64,000 bases of DNA, taken from the NCBI GenBank assembly GCA_937927975.1, contig CALEZT010000072.1, forward strand, positions 1 through 64,000, written 5' to 3'. Shown here in pieces: positions 26,843 through 36,195 of the stretch (the first letter of the stretch is position 1; the number at the start of each line of letters is the position of its first letter). The position numbers and the translations under genes were made by a program. Below the pieces are notes generated by a model. That model had not been told where the DNA came from, made no database searches, and worked only from the letters and a program-made list of their open reading frames with translations. This stretch comes from an uncultured Phycisphaerales bacterium. Its GTDB lineage: Bacteria; Planctomycetota; Phycisphaerae; Sedimentisphaerales; Anaerobacaceae.

Positions 26843-28297
26843 TCAGTAGGTATGCCGGTGCACCTTCCAGGTCCGCAGGCCGAAGAGCGCGATGACCACG
26901 AAGCAGATCAAAGGCAGCACGAACGACGCCCGCGTGCTCGAAAGCGTCATGAAGCCCAGGTTGAAGGCGGGCTTGTCCATGATCCATCCCTGCATCGGAG
27001 GCATGAGGCAGCCGCCGCCGATCGCCATGATCAGGCCCGCCGCGCCGAGCTTGGCGTCGTCGCCGAGCCCCTTCAGCGCGATGCCGTAGATGGTCGGGAA
27101 CATCAGCGACATACAGGCTGAGACGCCGATGAGACAATACAGAGGCGTCAAGCCCTTGACGCTGACTGCCCCTGTAAGGAAGCCTTTCAGTCCGCTCAGG
27201 AATCCCCCCGACTGGCTGTACTGATCGATATGCTGTTGAAGCTGGGCGCCCGCCTGCGGGTTGCCGTTGAGGAAGATCACGCCTGTGATGAGCAGAAATC
27301 CGCCGATCGCCAGAGTCATGAGCAGGCCACCCGGACTGAAGAACTTCAACAGGAAGGTGCAAATGAAGCGACTGCTGACGAAGGTGACCATCGCAATCAT
27401 GTTGAAAGTCTGGGCATGTGGCTTGGAGATGCCCAGTTCATTCCCGGCATACTGAATGATGAAGGTCCAGCACATGATCTGGACGCCTACGTAGAATGCC
27501 TGCGCAACGACGCCTTCGATGTACTTGCGGTTGGCCCAAAGGCGTTTGAGCGTGGGAAGGAGATTGATCGCGTTGTCATCCTCTCCTTTGGTTCGCGGCA
27601 GTCTCACGATCGCAAAGACAACCAGGGCGGCCAAGACGACCAGCCCCAGGACCATGTACGGACCGATGATGACATTGAGGTCGTGCTGTTGAACCGAGGC
27701 GAACTGATCCGGTGCCGTATCCCGCAACACGACCCTGGCAGCTTCATCGGCCTGGTCGAGTTTGGCCAAAATGAAGTTCCTGGCGATCAGCATTCCCATC
27801 AGTGAGCCGATCGGATTGAAGGACTGGGCGAAGTTCAGACGGCGGGTGGCGGTCTCCTCCGGTCCCATCGCCAGGATGTAGGGATTGGCGCTGGTCTCCA
27901 GGAAGGACAGGCCGCAGGTCATGACGAAATACGAGAGCAGGAAGGCCCAGAAGGCCATCATCCAGCCGGAGGGGATGAACATCAGGCAGCCCAGGGCATA
28001 GAGCAGCAGGCCCGTCAGAATGCCGGCCTTGTAGCTGAACCGCTTGATGAACAGCGAGGCCGGGATGGCCATGACGCAGTAGCCGCCATAGAACGCGAAC
28101 TGAACCAGCGAGCTTTCGAAGTTGCTGATCAGCAGGATGTTCTTGAAGGCCGCGACCATGGGGTTGGTGATGTCGTTGGCGAATCCCCACAGGGCGAACA
28201 GGGTCGTCACCAGGACGAAGGCACCGAAGACTTGGGCCGGAACGACGCTCACGCGGGGTTTGGAATCATCCATTCGGGCAGCGGCGATTTCTGACAT
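26843..28297 (-). CDS. fucP: L-fucose:H+ symporter family MFS permease
   Basis: 484 residues, 12 membrane helices of the major facilitator superfamily. It has FucP-family marks: FALWGFANDITNPMVAAFKNI in helix 1, VQFAFYGGYCVMAIPASLFIKRFSYK in helix 2, SFLETSANPYILAMG near 140, and GGGCLMPPMQGWIMD towards the end. FucP imports L-fucose with a proton; related members take other sugars. The insert between helices 6 and 7 is somewhat long. The ATG at 28297 follows AGGTGG. It is convergent with the mutarotase lipoprotein gene. Confidence 0.88.
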   Translation of the reverse strand: MSEIAAARMDDSKPRVSVVPAQVFGAFVLVTTLFALWGFANDITNPMVAAFKNILLISNFESSLVQFAFYGGYCVMAIPASLFIKRFSYKAGILTGLLLYALGCLMFIPSGWMMAFWAFLLSYFVMTCGLSFLETSANPYILAMGPEETATRRLNFAQSFNPIGSLMGMLIARNFILAKLDQADEAARVVLRDTAPDQFASVQQHDLNVIIGPYMVLGLVVLAALVVFAIVRLPRTKGEDDNAINLLPTLKRLWANRKYIEGVVAQAFYVGVQIMCWTFIIQYAGNELGISKPHAQTFNMIAMVTFVSSRFICTFLLKFFSPGGLLMTLAIGGFLLITGVIFLNGNPQAGAQLQQHIDQYSQSGGFLSGLKGFLTGAVSVKGLTPLYCLIGVSACMSLMFPTIYGIALKGLGDDAKLGAAGLIMAIGGGCLMPPMQGWIMDKPAFNLGFMTLSSTRASFVLPLICFVVIALFGLRTWKVHRHTY

Positions 28298-28487
28298 AGC
28301 GAACCACCTGTACTCCAAAAGGGGCATTGAACGACGGCCGGCCTTCGACTTGAGGACCGGCATTAGCGTTCTCTTAGAATGCCGTCTGTCCGCCCCGGCG
28401 TCCAGCCTTCTTTCGCACGGACCGCGAGAATTCAGGCCGAGGGAGGAGTCGCGATGGCGTCGGTTTCTCGTAGAGGGCTTTTTTTGC

Positions 28488-28515
28488 TTGCCCGGACGTG
28501 AACGCCGGGTACAAT
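28488..28515 (+). promoter_or_regulatory. Promoter of tRNA-Ser
   Basis: TTGCCC (28488-28493), 16-bp spacer, TACAAT (28510-28515), about 80 bp upstream of the tRNA. The interval 28298-28487 shows no other feature. Confidence 0.55.
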
Positions 28516-28595
28516 AGGCGGATCGTTGCACAGGGTTTCCGCACGAGCGTGCCGCAAGGCATGAATCGCGTGGGGAACCCCGGCAACAGCCACAC

Positions 28596-28682
28596 GGAGA
28601 GGTGTCGGAGTGGCTGATCGAGCTGGTTTCGAAAACCAGTGTACCGTTTACGGTACCGCGGGTTCGAATCCCGCCCTCTCCG
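28596..28682 (+). tRNA. tRNA-Ser (anticodon CGA)
   Basis: 87 nt. Acceptor GGAGAGG pairs with CCTCTCC. The D-arm is followed by the anticodon stem CTGGT/ACCAG with loop TTCGAAA, giving anticodon CGA (reads UCG). The long variable arm GTACCGTTTACGGTAC is a class II feature typical of serine. The T-arm is GCGGGTTCGAATCCCGC. The 3' CCA is not encoded. A T-rich tract follows directly and may end transcription. Confidence 0.97.
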
Positions 28683-28955
28683 TTTCTTTTTTTCTTGGGT
28701 TTGGCAGGTCATCTTCTCGCCGCCGATTTCCCGCCGCACTCCCAGTGGTTCGACCGCCAGGATTTCTCCTTACACACGACCGCCGGGGTGCATACTTGAT
28801 GGTTGACATTTTTCTTGCGTGCCGGTATTTTGAGCACTTTGGAGCAAGCCCTGACTATGGATGGTGGCCGGCCTTCACGTGAGCGTCACCCCTTTTGATT
28901 TTGCGGCAATCTCAGCGGTTGGATTGCTGTCCGGACTAGAGAGAAGATAGGGAAT

Positions 28956-31514
28956 ATGAAGGAAACGGAACAACAGCCGAGAGACCATTTTGAAGAGAAG
29001 CCGATTCTTGAGGAACTCAAGAATTCGTACCTCAATTACGCGATGAGCGTCATTGTTGCACGGGCTTTACCGGACGTTCGCGACGGTCTGAAACCCTCGC
29101 AACGCCGCATCCTCGTGGCGATGAACGATCTGAACCTCGGACCGCGCAGCGCCCACCGAAAGTGCGCCAAGATCGTCGGCGACACCAGCGGAAACTACCA
29201 TCCGCACGGCGACCAGGCCACCTACGGGACTCTCGTGCGTCTGGGCCAGTCCTGGAACATGCGGTATCCCCTGGTCGATCCCCAGGGGAACTTCGGCAGC
29301 ATCGACGCCGATCCCCCGGCGGCCATGCGATACACCGAAGCCCGCTTCGCCGCTCCGGCGGTGGAGATGATGGCCGACATCGACTACGACACCGTCGATT
29401 TCGTGCCCAACTACGACGAGACCCGCAACGAGCCGCTCGTGTTGCCTTCGCGGTTCCCGAACCTCTTGGTCAACGGCTCCACAGGCATCGCGGTCGGCAT
29501 GGCCACGAACATCCCGCCGCACAACCTCCGCGAGGTCTGCGACGCGCTGCTGCTGGTCATCGACGACCCCAAGTGCGGGTTCAAGGACATCTTGAAGGTC
29601 CTGCCGGGCCCGGACTTCCCGACCGGCGGCATCATCTGCGGCAAGAAGGGCATCGTCGACGCCTACACCACCGGTCGCGGCCATCTGACCGTCCGAGGCA
29701 AGGCCGAGGTCGAGTCCAGCAAGAAGGGCAAAGACCAGATCATCATCACCGAGATTCCCTACACGGTGATCAAGACCACGATCGTCTCGAAGATCGCCGA
29801 GTGCGTCCACGACGGGTCGTTGCCCGAAGTGTCGGACGTCCGCGACGAGTCGGATCGCCAGGGTCTGCGAATCGTCGTCGAGATCAAGAAGGACGCCGAC
29901 GCGGAGATCGCCCTGAACAAGATCTACCAGTACACGCCCTTGCAGACGACCTTCGCGATCGCCAACATCGCCCTGGTCAACAGCCGGCCGGAAACGCTGA
30001 CCATTCGCGAGATGCTCGACCTGTACGTCGAGCACCGCAAAGAGGTCATCCGGCGCCGCAGCACGTTCCTGATGAAGCGGGCCCGCAACCGGGCGCACAT
30101 CCTGGAAGGCCTGATCCTGGCCGTCAGCGACATCGACGAGATCATCGAGATCATCAAGAAATCGCCCGACGTGCCGACCGCCAAGGCCAACTTGATGAAG
30201 AAGCCGCTGCGTCTGGCGGAGAGCCAGACGCTTCGCAAGCTGCTGCCTGCGGAGTTCGTCCGCGACAAGACCAAGAACGACCACTTCCTCACCGGTCCGC
30301 AGGCGGACGCGATCCTGAACATGCAGTTGCATCGCCTGACCGGCCTGGAAATCGAGAAACTCGCCAAGGATTACGCCGGCCTGATCGAGGAGATCAAGGG
30401 CTACGAGTCCATCCTGGGCGACGAGAAAGTCCTGCTCGGCATCATTCGCAAGGACATCAACGAGATCAAAGAGAAGTACGGCGACAAACGTCGAACCCAG
30501 ATCTCCGGCAGCGTCGAGGCCCTCGACATCGAGGACCTGATCGCCGACGAGGACGTGATCGTCACCGTCAGCCACGCCGGCTACATCAAGCGGATGCCCA
30601 TCGACACGTACAGACGCCAGGGCCGCGGCGGGCGGGGCATCATCGGCTCCGACCTCCGCGAGGACGATTTCATCAAGCACCTGTTCGTCGCCTCCACGCA
30701 CGACTATCTGCTGATCTTCACCAACCGCGGCCGATGCTACTGGCTGCGGGTCTACGACGTGCCGGCGATGAGCCGCCAGAGCAAGGGACGCAGCATCGCC
30801 AACCTGCTGAACCTGGCGAACCAGACGATCGCCTCGATCATCGCGGTCAGCAGCTTCGAGGACGAGGAAGGCAAGACGCCGCGACAACTGGTCATGGCGA
30901 CCAAGGACGGCCTGGTCAAGAAGACCGAGCTGAGCCAGTACGGCAATCCGCGTTCGAGCGGCGTCATCGCGATCAACCTCGATCCGACCGACGCGCTGAT
31001 CGGCGTGGCTCTGACCACCGGCAGCGACCACATCATCCTGGGCACCAGCCACGGCATGACGATCCGCTTCGACGAGAAGGAAGTCCGCTCGATGGGCCGG
31101 GCCTCGCGGGGCGTCCGCGGCATCAAGCTGCGGCCGAACGACGAGGTGGTCGGCATGGTCATACCGGACGAGAAGGCGGCTTTGTTCACCGTCTGCGAGA
31201 TGGGCTACGGCAAGCGGACCGGCGTGGAGAACTACCGCGTCCAGACCCGCGGCGGGGTGGGCCTGATCAACATCAAGACCAGCACCCGCAACGGCAAGGT
31301 CGTCTCGCTCAAGTCCGTCCAGACCGGCGACGATCTGATGCTGATCACCGCCAACGGCATGATCATCCGCACGGGTCTCGACGAGATCCGTTCGATCGGG
31401 CGCAACACGCAGGGCGTCCGCCTGATCAATCTCAAGGACGACGACAAGCTCGTGGCCGCAGAGAAGATCGCCGCCGAGGACCTCGAAGGCGAGGAAGGCG
31501 CCGGCGAACAATAA
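28956..31514 (+). CDS. gyrA: DNA gyrase subunit A
   Basis: 852 residues. Gyrase introduces negative supercoils with GyrB. The breakage-reunion domain has the catalytic Tyr126 in AAMRYTEAR. The quinolone region reads HPHGDQATYGTLVRL, so Gln87 stands where E. coli has Ser83 and Gly91 where it has Asp87. The C-terminal beta-pinwheel is complete, with the GyrA box form QGRGGRG near 555 that marks gyrase rather than topoisomerase IV. The tail is acidic (DLEGEEGAGEQ). No gyrB is adjacent. holA follows 88 bp later. Confidence 0.97.
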   Translation: MKETEQQPRDHFEEKPILEELKNSYLNYAMSVIVARALPDVRDGLKPSQRRILVAMNDLNLGPRSAHRKCAKIVGDTSGNYHPHGDQATYGTLVRLGQSWNMRYPLVDPQGNFGSIDADPPAAMRYTEARFAAPAVEMMADIDYDTVDFVPNYDETRNEPLVLPSRFPNLLVNGSTGIAVGMATNIPPHNLREVCDALLLVIDDPKCGFKDILKVLPGPDFPTGGIICGKKGIVDAYTTGRGHLTVRGKAEVESSKKGKDQIIITEIPYTVIKTTIVSKIAECVHDGSLPEVSDVRDESDRQGLRIVVEIKKDADAEIALNKIYQYTPLQTTFAIANIALVNSRPETLTIREMLDLYVEHRKEVIRRRSTFLMKRARNRAHILEGLILAVSDIDEIIEIIKKSPDVPTAKANLMKKPLRLAESQTLRKLLPAEFVRDKTKNDHFLTGPQADAILNMQLHRLTGLEIEKLAKDYAGLIEEIKGYESILGDEKVLLGIIRKDINEIKEKYGDKRRTQISGSVEALDIEDLIADEDVIVTVSHAGYIKRMPIDTYRRQGRGGRGIIGSDLREDDFIKHLFVASTHDYLLIFTNRGRCYWLRVYDVPAMSRQSKGRSIANLLNLANQTIASIIAVSSFEDEEGKTPRQLVMATKDGLVKKTELSQYGNPRSSGVIAINLDPTDALIGVALTTGSDHIILGTSHGMTIRFDEKEVRSMGRASRGVRGIKLRPNDEVVGMVIPDEKAALFTVCEMGYGKRTGVENYRVQTRGGVGLINIKTSTRNGKVVSLKSVQTGDDLMLITANGMIIRTGLDEIRSIGRNTQGVRLINLKDDDKLVAAEKIAAEDLEGEEGAGEQ

Positions 31515-31536
31515 GCGGAAGAAACGCGAGGATGGA

Positions 31537-31594
31537 GTCCTATTGGCCCTATGTGCCCCATGGGACCTATGGGACGGATAGGACCTATGGGACC
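31537..31594. repeat. CCTATGGGAC tandem/inverted repeat
   Basis: Several imperfect copies of a 10-bp unit ending CCTATGGGAC, with GTCCTAT at 31537 complementary to ATAGGAC at 31578-31584. It ends a few bases before the holA start codon. Confidence 0.55.
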
Positions 31595-31602
31595 GACCTT
31601 CG

Positions 31603-32589
31603 ATGGCTGATCGAATCTATGTGATCGCAGGCAAGGACGAATCGCTCGTCGGATCGCGGGCCCAGGAGCTCGTCGATGAGTTGCTGGACGCGTCGCAGCG
31701 AATGACCGCGCTGCTGAGCGTCGAGGGCGACGAGGCGGTCGTCTCGGAGGTCCTCGACGAGCTCAAGACGGTCCCCTTCCTGGCGGACAAGCGCGTCGTG
31801 CTGGTCAAGAACGCCGATGGGTTCATTTCGAAGCATCGCGAGTATCTCGAACGGTACTTCGAGAAGCCCGCCGGCACCGGAATCCTCATCCTGGCTGTGA
31901 GCGGTTGGGATGCCCGCACGAGACTGTCCAAAATGCTCCCCAAGGTCGGCTCGCTGATCACGATGGAAGCCCCGCCGAAATGGAAGCTGGGCGAACATAT
32001 GGTTCAGTACGCCGCGACGAAGCACAAGATCAAGCTCAACCGCGACGCCGCGGAGATGCTCGTCGAGCTGATCGGAGACGAGTTGGCTCCGCTCTACAGC
32101 GAGATCGAGAAGCTGGTTCTTTACGCCCGCGATGAGAAGGTGATCACCGCCAGGCACGTCGAATCGTTGACCGGCCGGCACAGGGTGTACGGCGCGTTCG
32201 AGGTCATCGACGCGATCACCGCCGGAAACGCCGGCCAGGCGGTCACGCGGCTTCGCAACATGTTCGAGCAGGACAAGAGCGCCGAGTACACCGTGGTCGG
32301 CGCGTTCGCCTATCACCTGCGGCGGATGTTCCAGGCCAAGACCCTGCTGGAGAAGCGCGTCAACCCGGCCGACGTCGCCAAGCAGCTCCGCATCTTCTAC
32401 AACAAGGACCGCTTCCTCGCACAGCTCCAGCGAATGACGCTCTCGCAGATCGCAGGGGTGCTCGAAGAGCTGGCGGCGGTCGATCACGCCACCAAGACCG
32501 GCCAGGCCCAGTCCCCGATCGTCATCGAGCAACTGGTCCTCAAACTCGCGAGCGCCGGCGCCGCCAGAACGGGCGCGGGCTCACCATAA
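31603..32589 (+). CDS. holA: DNA polymerase III subunit delta
   Basis: 328 residues, the normal size of the delta subunit that opens the sliding clamp within the clamp-loader complex. The N-terminus IYVIAGKDESLVGSRAQELV, the strand pair RVVLVKNADGF and GILILAVSGWDARTRLSKML, and the helical region with FEVIDAITAGN (about 205-215) and LRRMFQAK (about 243-250) match HolA. Walker motifs are degenerate as expected. No lineage-specific fusion is seen. The stop overlaps the convergent DUF1848 gene by 9 bp. Confidence 0.92.
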   Translation: MADRIYVIAGKDESLVGSRAQELVDELLDASQRMTALLSVEGDEAVVSEVLDELKTVPFLADKRVVLVKNADGFISKHREYLERYFEKPAGTGILILAVSGWDARTRLSKMLPKVGSLITMEAPPKWKLGEHMVQYAATKHKIKLNRDAAEMLVELIGDELAPLYSEIEKLVLYARDEKVITARHVESLTGRHRVYGAFEVIDAITAGNAGQAVTRLRNMFEQDKSAEYTVVGAFAYHLRRMFQAKTLLEKRVNPADVAKQLRIFYNKDRFLAQLQRMTLSQIAGVLEELAAVDHATKTGQAQSPIVIEQLVLKLASAGAARTGAGSP

Positions 32590-33519
32590 CTGCTGCTCTC
32601 GCAGTTCGCGCAGCCACGCGTCGGATTTGGGTTTTGGGAAGCCGAGGAAGGCCGACGTCGGGTCGTGGCTTTCGAAGACCCGGCGGGCGAGGGCCTTGTT
32701 CGCGTTGGCGTAGCAGTAGACGCATCCGTGGGGGCAGGTGTCGTAGGTCCCGATGTCGAGGCTCTCCGTGCAGCCGCAACCTTGCCGGGTGGGCTTCTCG
32801 GTCCAGGCCAGACCCTGCGGATAGAACAGCCGTTCGATGAGCGAGCCGTCGATGCAGTGGGCCTTCTGAATGACCCCGTCGCTCAGAAGATACTGGCCGC
32901 AGCAGGAGTGCATCGTGATGCCGTGCGAGGCCGCGATCGCGGCGAGTTGGTGGGCCAGGTCGATTCGCTCGCTCTCGGACGCGTGGATGATCCGCAATCC
33001 CTCGGCTTGCTCCAACAGGCGGAAGTTGCGATCGACCTTGCGGTAGGGCGTCACGAAGCTGAAGCAGCACCGCTCGACGAAGCCCTCCAGTTCCTGGGCG
33101 AGCTTCGCGAACTCGCGAAGGTAGCATTCGCCGTCGCAGACGCTCGAAAGCACGACGGGGTCGAACCGCCAGTTGATGTGCGCCGGCGAGTAACGCCGGC
33201 TGAGCTCCCTAAGCGTCCGCAGCGGGGCTGCCTTGTCCACGTCGCTTTCGAAGACAGGCGGCGCCGCGGTGACGGTGCAATTGAAATAGAACCGGTACCC
33301 AAGCCGTTCGAGCGTATCGAGGTGCTCGACGAACGGCGTAAAATCCTTCGACCAGAAGACGAAACACGTCACATCCTCCGCCCGCAGCGAAACGACATAT
33401 CGCTTGCCCCCGAACGGATGCACCACGCCGGCGAACCCCTCGCGCACCCGGCCCATGAACCACTGCCCGTAGAACGCCGGTACATCCGTCCGCCTCGATA
33501 CCGAGATGATCTGCTTCAT
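32581..33519 (-). CDS. DUF1848 family protein
   Basis: 312 residues. The start ISVSRRTDVPAFYGQWFM with GFAGVVHPF and FVFWSKDFTPF is diagnostic for DUF1848. The C-terminus has a CxxxCxxC cluster in TCPHGCVYCYAN, which suggests an iron-sulfur or zinc site, and a second Cys group (GCGC) precedes it. The spacing matches a radical-SAM cluster motif, but it lies at the C-terminal end rather than the N-terminal end. The family has no established biochemical function. Confidence 0.88.
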   Translation of the reverse strand: MKQIISVSRRTDVPAFYGQWFMGRVREGFAGVVHPFGGKRYVVSLRAEDVTCFVFWSKDFTPFVEHLDTLERLGYRFYFNCTVTAAPPVFESDVDKAAPLRTLRELSRRYSPAHINWRFDPVVLSSVCDGECYLREFAKLAQELEGFVERCCFSFVTPYRKVDRNFRLLEQAEGLRIIHASESERIDLAHQLAAIAASHGITMHSCCGQYLLSDGVIQKAHCIDGSLIERLFYPQGLAWTEKPTRQGCGCTESLDIGTYDTCPHGCVYCYANANKALARRVFESHDPTSAFLGFPKPKSDAWLRELREQQLW

Positions 33520-33629
33520 CTATGTCCGCCTCTGCGATTCGTTGTCATCAAGACCCATTGTAGCAGTCTGGCTGCGGCGTGTGTGCGAGAATATCGAGGC
33601 ATGTGCGGATCGTGGCCCGCGAAATCCGC

Positions 33630-34772
33630 TCAGTAACGGTCAACGTGGACATAGACGGTGTGTTCCTCATCATCGATCAGCAGTTCGCCCTGGTATTTGC
33701 CATCGTACCAACTGATTTCGTAGCGTCTGCCAGGGCCGCGAATCTCCTGCCGATACCAGTCGGGAACATCGCACTCCGGCGTGAAGTACTCATTCCCCTG
33801 GGCATCGTATCGGTCAAAAAGCTTCACGTAATCCCCGCCCGGCAGCCTCATTCGCTCACGGGAATAGGTTCGAGCGCCGACTCGCTCCAGGCTGGGCGAA
33901 ACAGCCAGGAAGCGCTCGATGTCGTTCGGATCGGCGGTGAACCGCAACGTGTACTTGCCCGACATGAGGAACCCCCAGGCGTGCACTCTCACGTCGCGCG
34001 CCGATTCGGGCAAAGGCGCCAGTCCCGCTCGATTGAGCACGACGGGAGACCGTTTGATCGGTTCGAATTTGCGGCTGAGAGCCCAATGGTCATACCCCGT
34101 CAGCGCCAGCCAGCCGACGCCGAGAGCCACGGCCGGAAGCAGGAGGAGACTCCGCCATGTAACACTTCCCATGCGAGGACGCAGTCTGCGCCACATCCTC
34201 GTCTGGGCGAGTACGCTCAGGCCCAGCACGGAACCTGCCATCACAATGCGCAAGGCGAACGTCAACCCCGTCTTCCCCGTCTCCTGGCCGGGGGCGCTTC
34301 GGAACCATGCCAGGCCGACGATCAGGGCTGCCAGCAGGACCAGGCTGCCAATCATGGCATACCGCGAAGGAAACGTCATGGGACCGCTCGCTGTCGCCGC
34401 GTCCGGCGCCGGCAGGTGAACCGCCCCGCAACAACGACAGCGAGGCTGCGCCGCCACGGCCATGGCTCCCGACACGGGCAGCGCCCAAAACGAGAGCAAT
34501 GCGATGCCGGCGAACACCAGAGCCGCAATGAAGAAAATGGCTCCACCGCCGCCGGCGCCCGCGGCGAGTGCGACGGGCATCAGTGCCAGAAAGACGAAGA
34601 ACGTTGCGAGATTGGCTACGGAGACGTCACTCCACACGCGTTTGACCGGCCCGCCGCACAAGGGACATCGAGTCTCGCCGACGGCTGGGGAGTCTGTGCC
34701 TTTTGTTACACGGTCTCCCGGCGTTGGCTCTGGCGTCTCGTTGTTTCGGTCCTCTGTATCCGCCATCTTCAT
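33630..34772 (-). CDS. Multi-pass membrane protein with two zinc ribbons
   Basis: 380 residues from the ATG at 34772, which sits behind CGGGAG; an ATG two codons further in is equally possible. A CPLCGGPV knuckle near residue 36 and CRCCGAVHLP near 115 form two ribbon-like halves. Membrane helices lie at about 55-75, 80-100, 137-157, 170-190 and 207-227. The C-terminal 150 residues are soluble and rich in Asp, Arg and Tyr. I do not recognise the family. It has its own transcript between DUF1848 and GH172 genes. Confidence 0.65.
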   Translation of the reverse strand: MKMADTEDRNNETPEPTPGDRVTKGTDSPAVGETRCPLCGGPVKRVWSDVSVANLATFFVFLALMPVALAAGAGGGGAIFFIAALVFAGIALLSFWALPVSGAMAVAAQPRCRCCGAVHLPAPDAATASGPMTFPSRYAMIGSLVLLAALIVGLAWFRSAPGQETGKTGLTFALRIVMAGSVLGLSVLAQTRMWRRLRPRMGSVTWRSLLLLPAVALGVGWLALTGYDHWALSRKFEPIKRSPVVLNRAGLAPLPESARDVRVHAWGFLMSGKYTLRFTADPNDIERFLAVSPSLERVGARTYSRERMRLPGGDYVKLFDRYDAQGNEYFTPECDVPDWYRQEIRGPGRRYEISWYDGKYQGELLIDDEEHTVYVHVDRY

Positions 34773-35032
34773 CGCTCCCGGAATCAGCTCGTTGCAGGGT
34801 TCCACTGCGGTGTCAAGCCAGACAGTCATGCGTCCGGCCGCGAGAATGCGGTTGTCTGCCTCGGCGAGTCGTCATCGTCGACGCATATTATAGCAGTATG
34901 ACGGTCGTTGTGAAGGGTTTTCAACATCACATGGTCTTGACGCCTTGGGCCTGCGGTTATAGACTCGCCCCCGTCTCAGGGATCTCCAGAACGCCGTGCC
35001 ACGGATCAGCCAAGAAAGGAAGGGACGGAATC

Positions 35033-36142
35033 ATGTCAAGATGGATCTCAACACACGTCGCATTGTATCTGTTGGTTGTTGTGGTTCTGCTGGTCGGGGC
35101 TTCGTGCCGGTCGGGGGGCGGGGTGGATGTTGTGGGGGAGCCGTATCTGCTGGATACGCCGCTGTTGTCGCGCTCCATCAGTTTCGAGAATCCGACCGGT
35201 GCGCCCGGGCAGGGGGGCAAGGCCGCCAGCAATCTCGGGCCGGGACGCAAAGGGGCGCCTGCGATCAATTTCATGGCGGGCAAGGAAGTCGAGTTGTGCA
35301 ACATCAAAGGGCCCGGCACGATCCGGCACATCTGGATGACCACGTCGAACAACCCGAAGAACCTCCGCAGCCTGGTGATTCGCGCCTGGTGGGATGAGCA
35401 GACGCATCCGAGCATCGAGTGCCCGATCGGGGACTTCATGGGCTTTGCGCATGGGAAGGTGACGCAGTATTTCTCCGCGGTGCATTCGCTGGGGCGCAAC
35501 GCCGGGATGAACATCTGGCTGCCGATGCCCTTCACGCACAGGGCTCGGATCACGCTGACCAACGAGGGCAAGGAGGATGTGCCGCTGTTCTATCAGGTGG
35601 ACTACACGGTCGGCGACGAGCACAGGGCCACCGTCGGGCGGCTGCACGTGCTGTTCCGACGCGAGAACCCGACGACCGAGAAGCAGGACTTCGAGCTGCT
35701 GCCCAAGCGGACCAATCCCGGCCGGTACATCGGCGCCCTGATCGGCGTGCGGAATATGCACCCTGCCCAGTGGTGGGGCGAGGGCGAGATCAAGATCTTC
35801 ATGGATGGCGACACCGAGCACGCGACGATCGTCGGCACCGGCAGCGAGGACTACGTGGGCCTGTCGTACGGCATGCAGCAGACGCCCTTTTTCTACAACG
35901 GCTGCAACCTGGACGAGCGGAACTTCATCTCGATGTACCGCTGGCACCTGCCGGACCCGATCTACTGGAGGCAGGAGGCCCGCATCACGATCCAGCAGAT
36001 CGCCTGGAAGGACGGGCTGGCCGAGACCCGCGACGACTGGTCCACCGCCACCTTCTGGTACGAGCCGATCCCGAGCGCGCCGCTGCCGGCGATGCCGGAT
36101 GTCGCGGCTCGCACGACGGATATTTGGGAAGAGCGCAAGTAA
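35033..36142 (+). CDS. DUF2961 / GH172-family lipoprotein
   Basis: 369 residues. A hydrophobic leader (about 10-24) ends in VGASC, a lipobox-like site. The DUF2961 signature is strong: SRSISFENPTGAPGQGGKAA, then GPGTIRHIWMTT, GRNAGMNIWLPMPF, the acidic GTGSEDYVGLSYG and WHLPDPIYW. DUF2961 is glycoside hydrolase family 172, whose characterised members act on alpha-D-fructofuranosides or alpha-D-arabinofuranans. The acidic residues around GSEDY are candidates for catalysis. The ATG at 35033 follows AAGGAAGGGA. The next gene, a DUF1080 lipoprotein, begins 53 bp later and is probably co-transcribed. Confidence 0.88.
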   Translation: MSRWISTHVALYLLVVVVLLVGASCRSGGGVDVVGEPYLLDTPLLSRSISFENPTGAPGQGGKAASNLGPGRKGAPAINFMAGKEVELCNIKGPGTIRHIWMTTSNNPKNLRSLVIRAWWDEQTHPSIECPIGDFMGFAHGKVTQYFSAVHSLGRNAGMNIWLPMPFTHRARITLTNEGKEDVPLFYQVDYTVGDEHRATVGRLHVLFRRENPTTEKQDFELLPKRTNPGRYIGALIGVRNMHPAQWWGEGEIKIFMDGDTEHATIVGTGSEDYVGLSYGMQQTPFFYNGCNLDERNFISMYRWHLPDPIYWRQEARITIQQIAWKDGLAETRDDWSTATFWYEPIPSAPLPAMPDVAARTTDIWEERK

Positions 36143-36183
36143 GTGGGAAGTGTCGAGTTTGAAGTGTGAAGTTTGAAGTTGGG
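36143..36183. repeat. GAAGTTTGAAG-family repeat
   Basis: A run of AAGTGTSGAGTTTGAAGTGT-type units between the DUF2961 and DUF1080 genes. It matches the strings at 185-279, 9182, 9393 and 10593. Confidence 0.6.
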
Positions 36184-36195
36184 AAAGGGAAAGAC

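Noticed and set aside
28602..28882. Small frames overlapping the tRNA
   Set aside because: They read through the tRNA and its downstream T-rich tract.
29067..31511. 814-codon open frame antisense to gyrA
   Set aside because: High GC removes stop codons from opposite frames. The translation is compositionally odd (runs of Asp, Val, Gln) and matches no domain, while gyrA is unmistakable.
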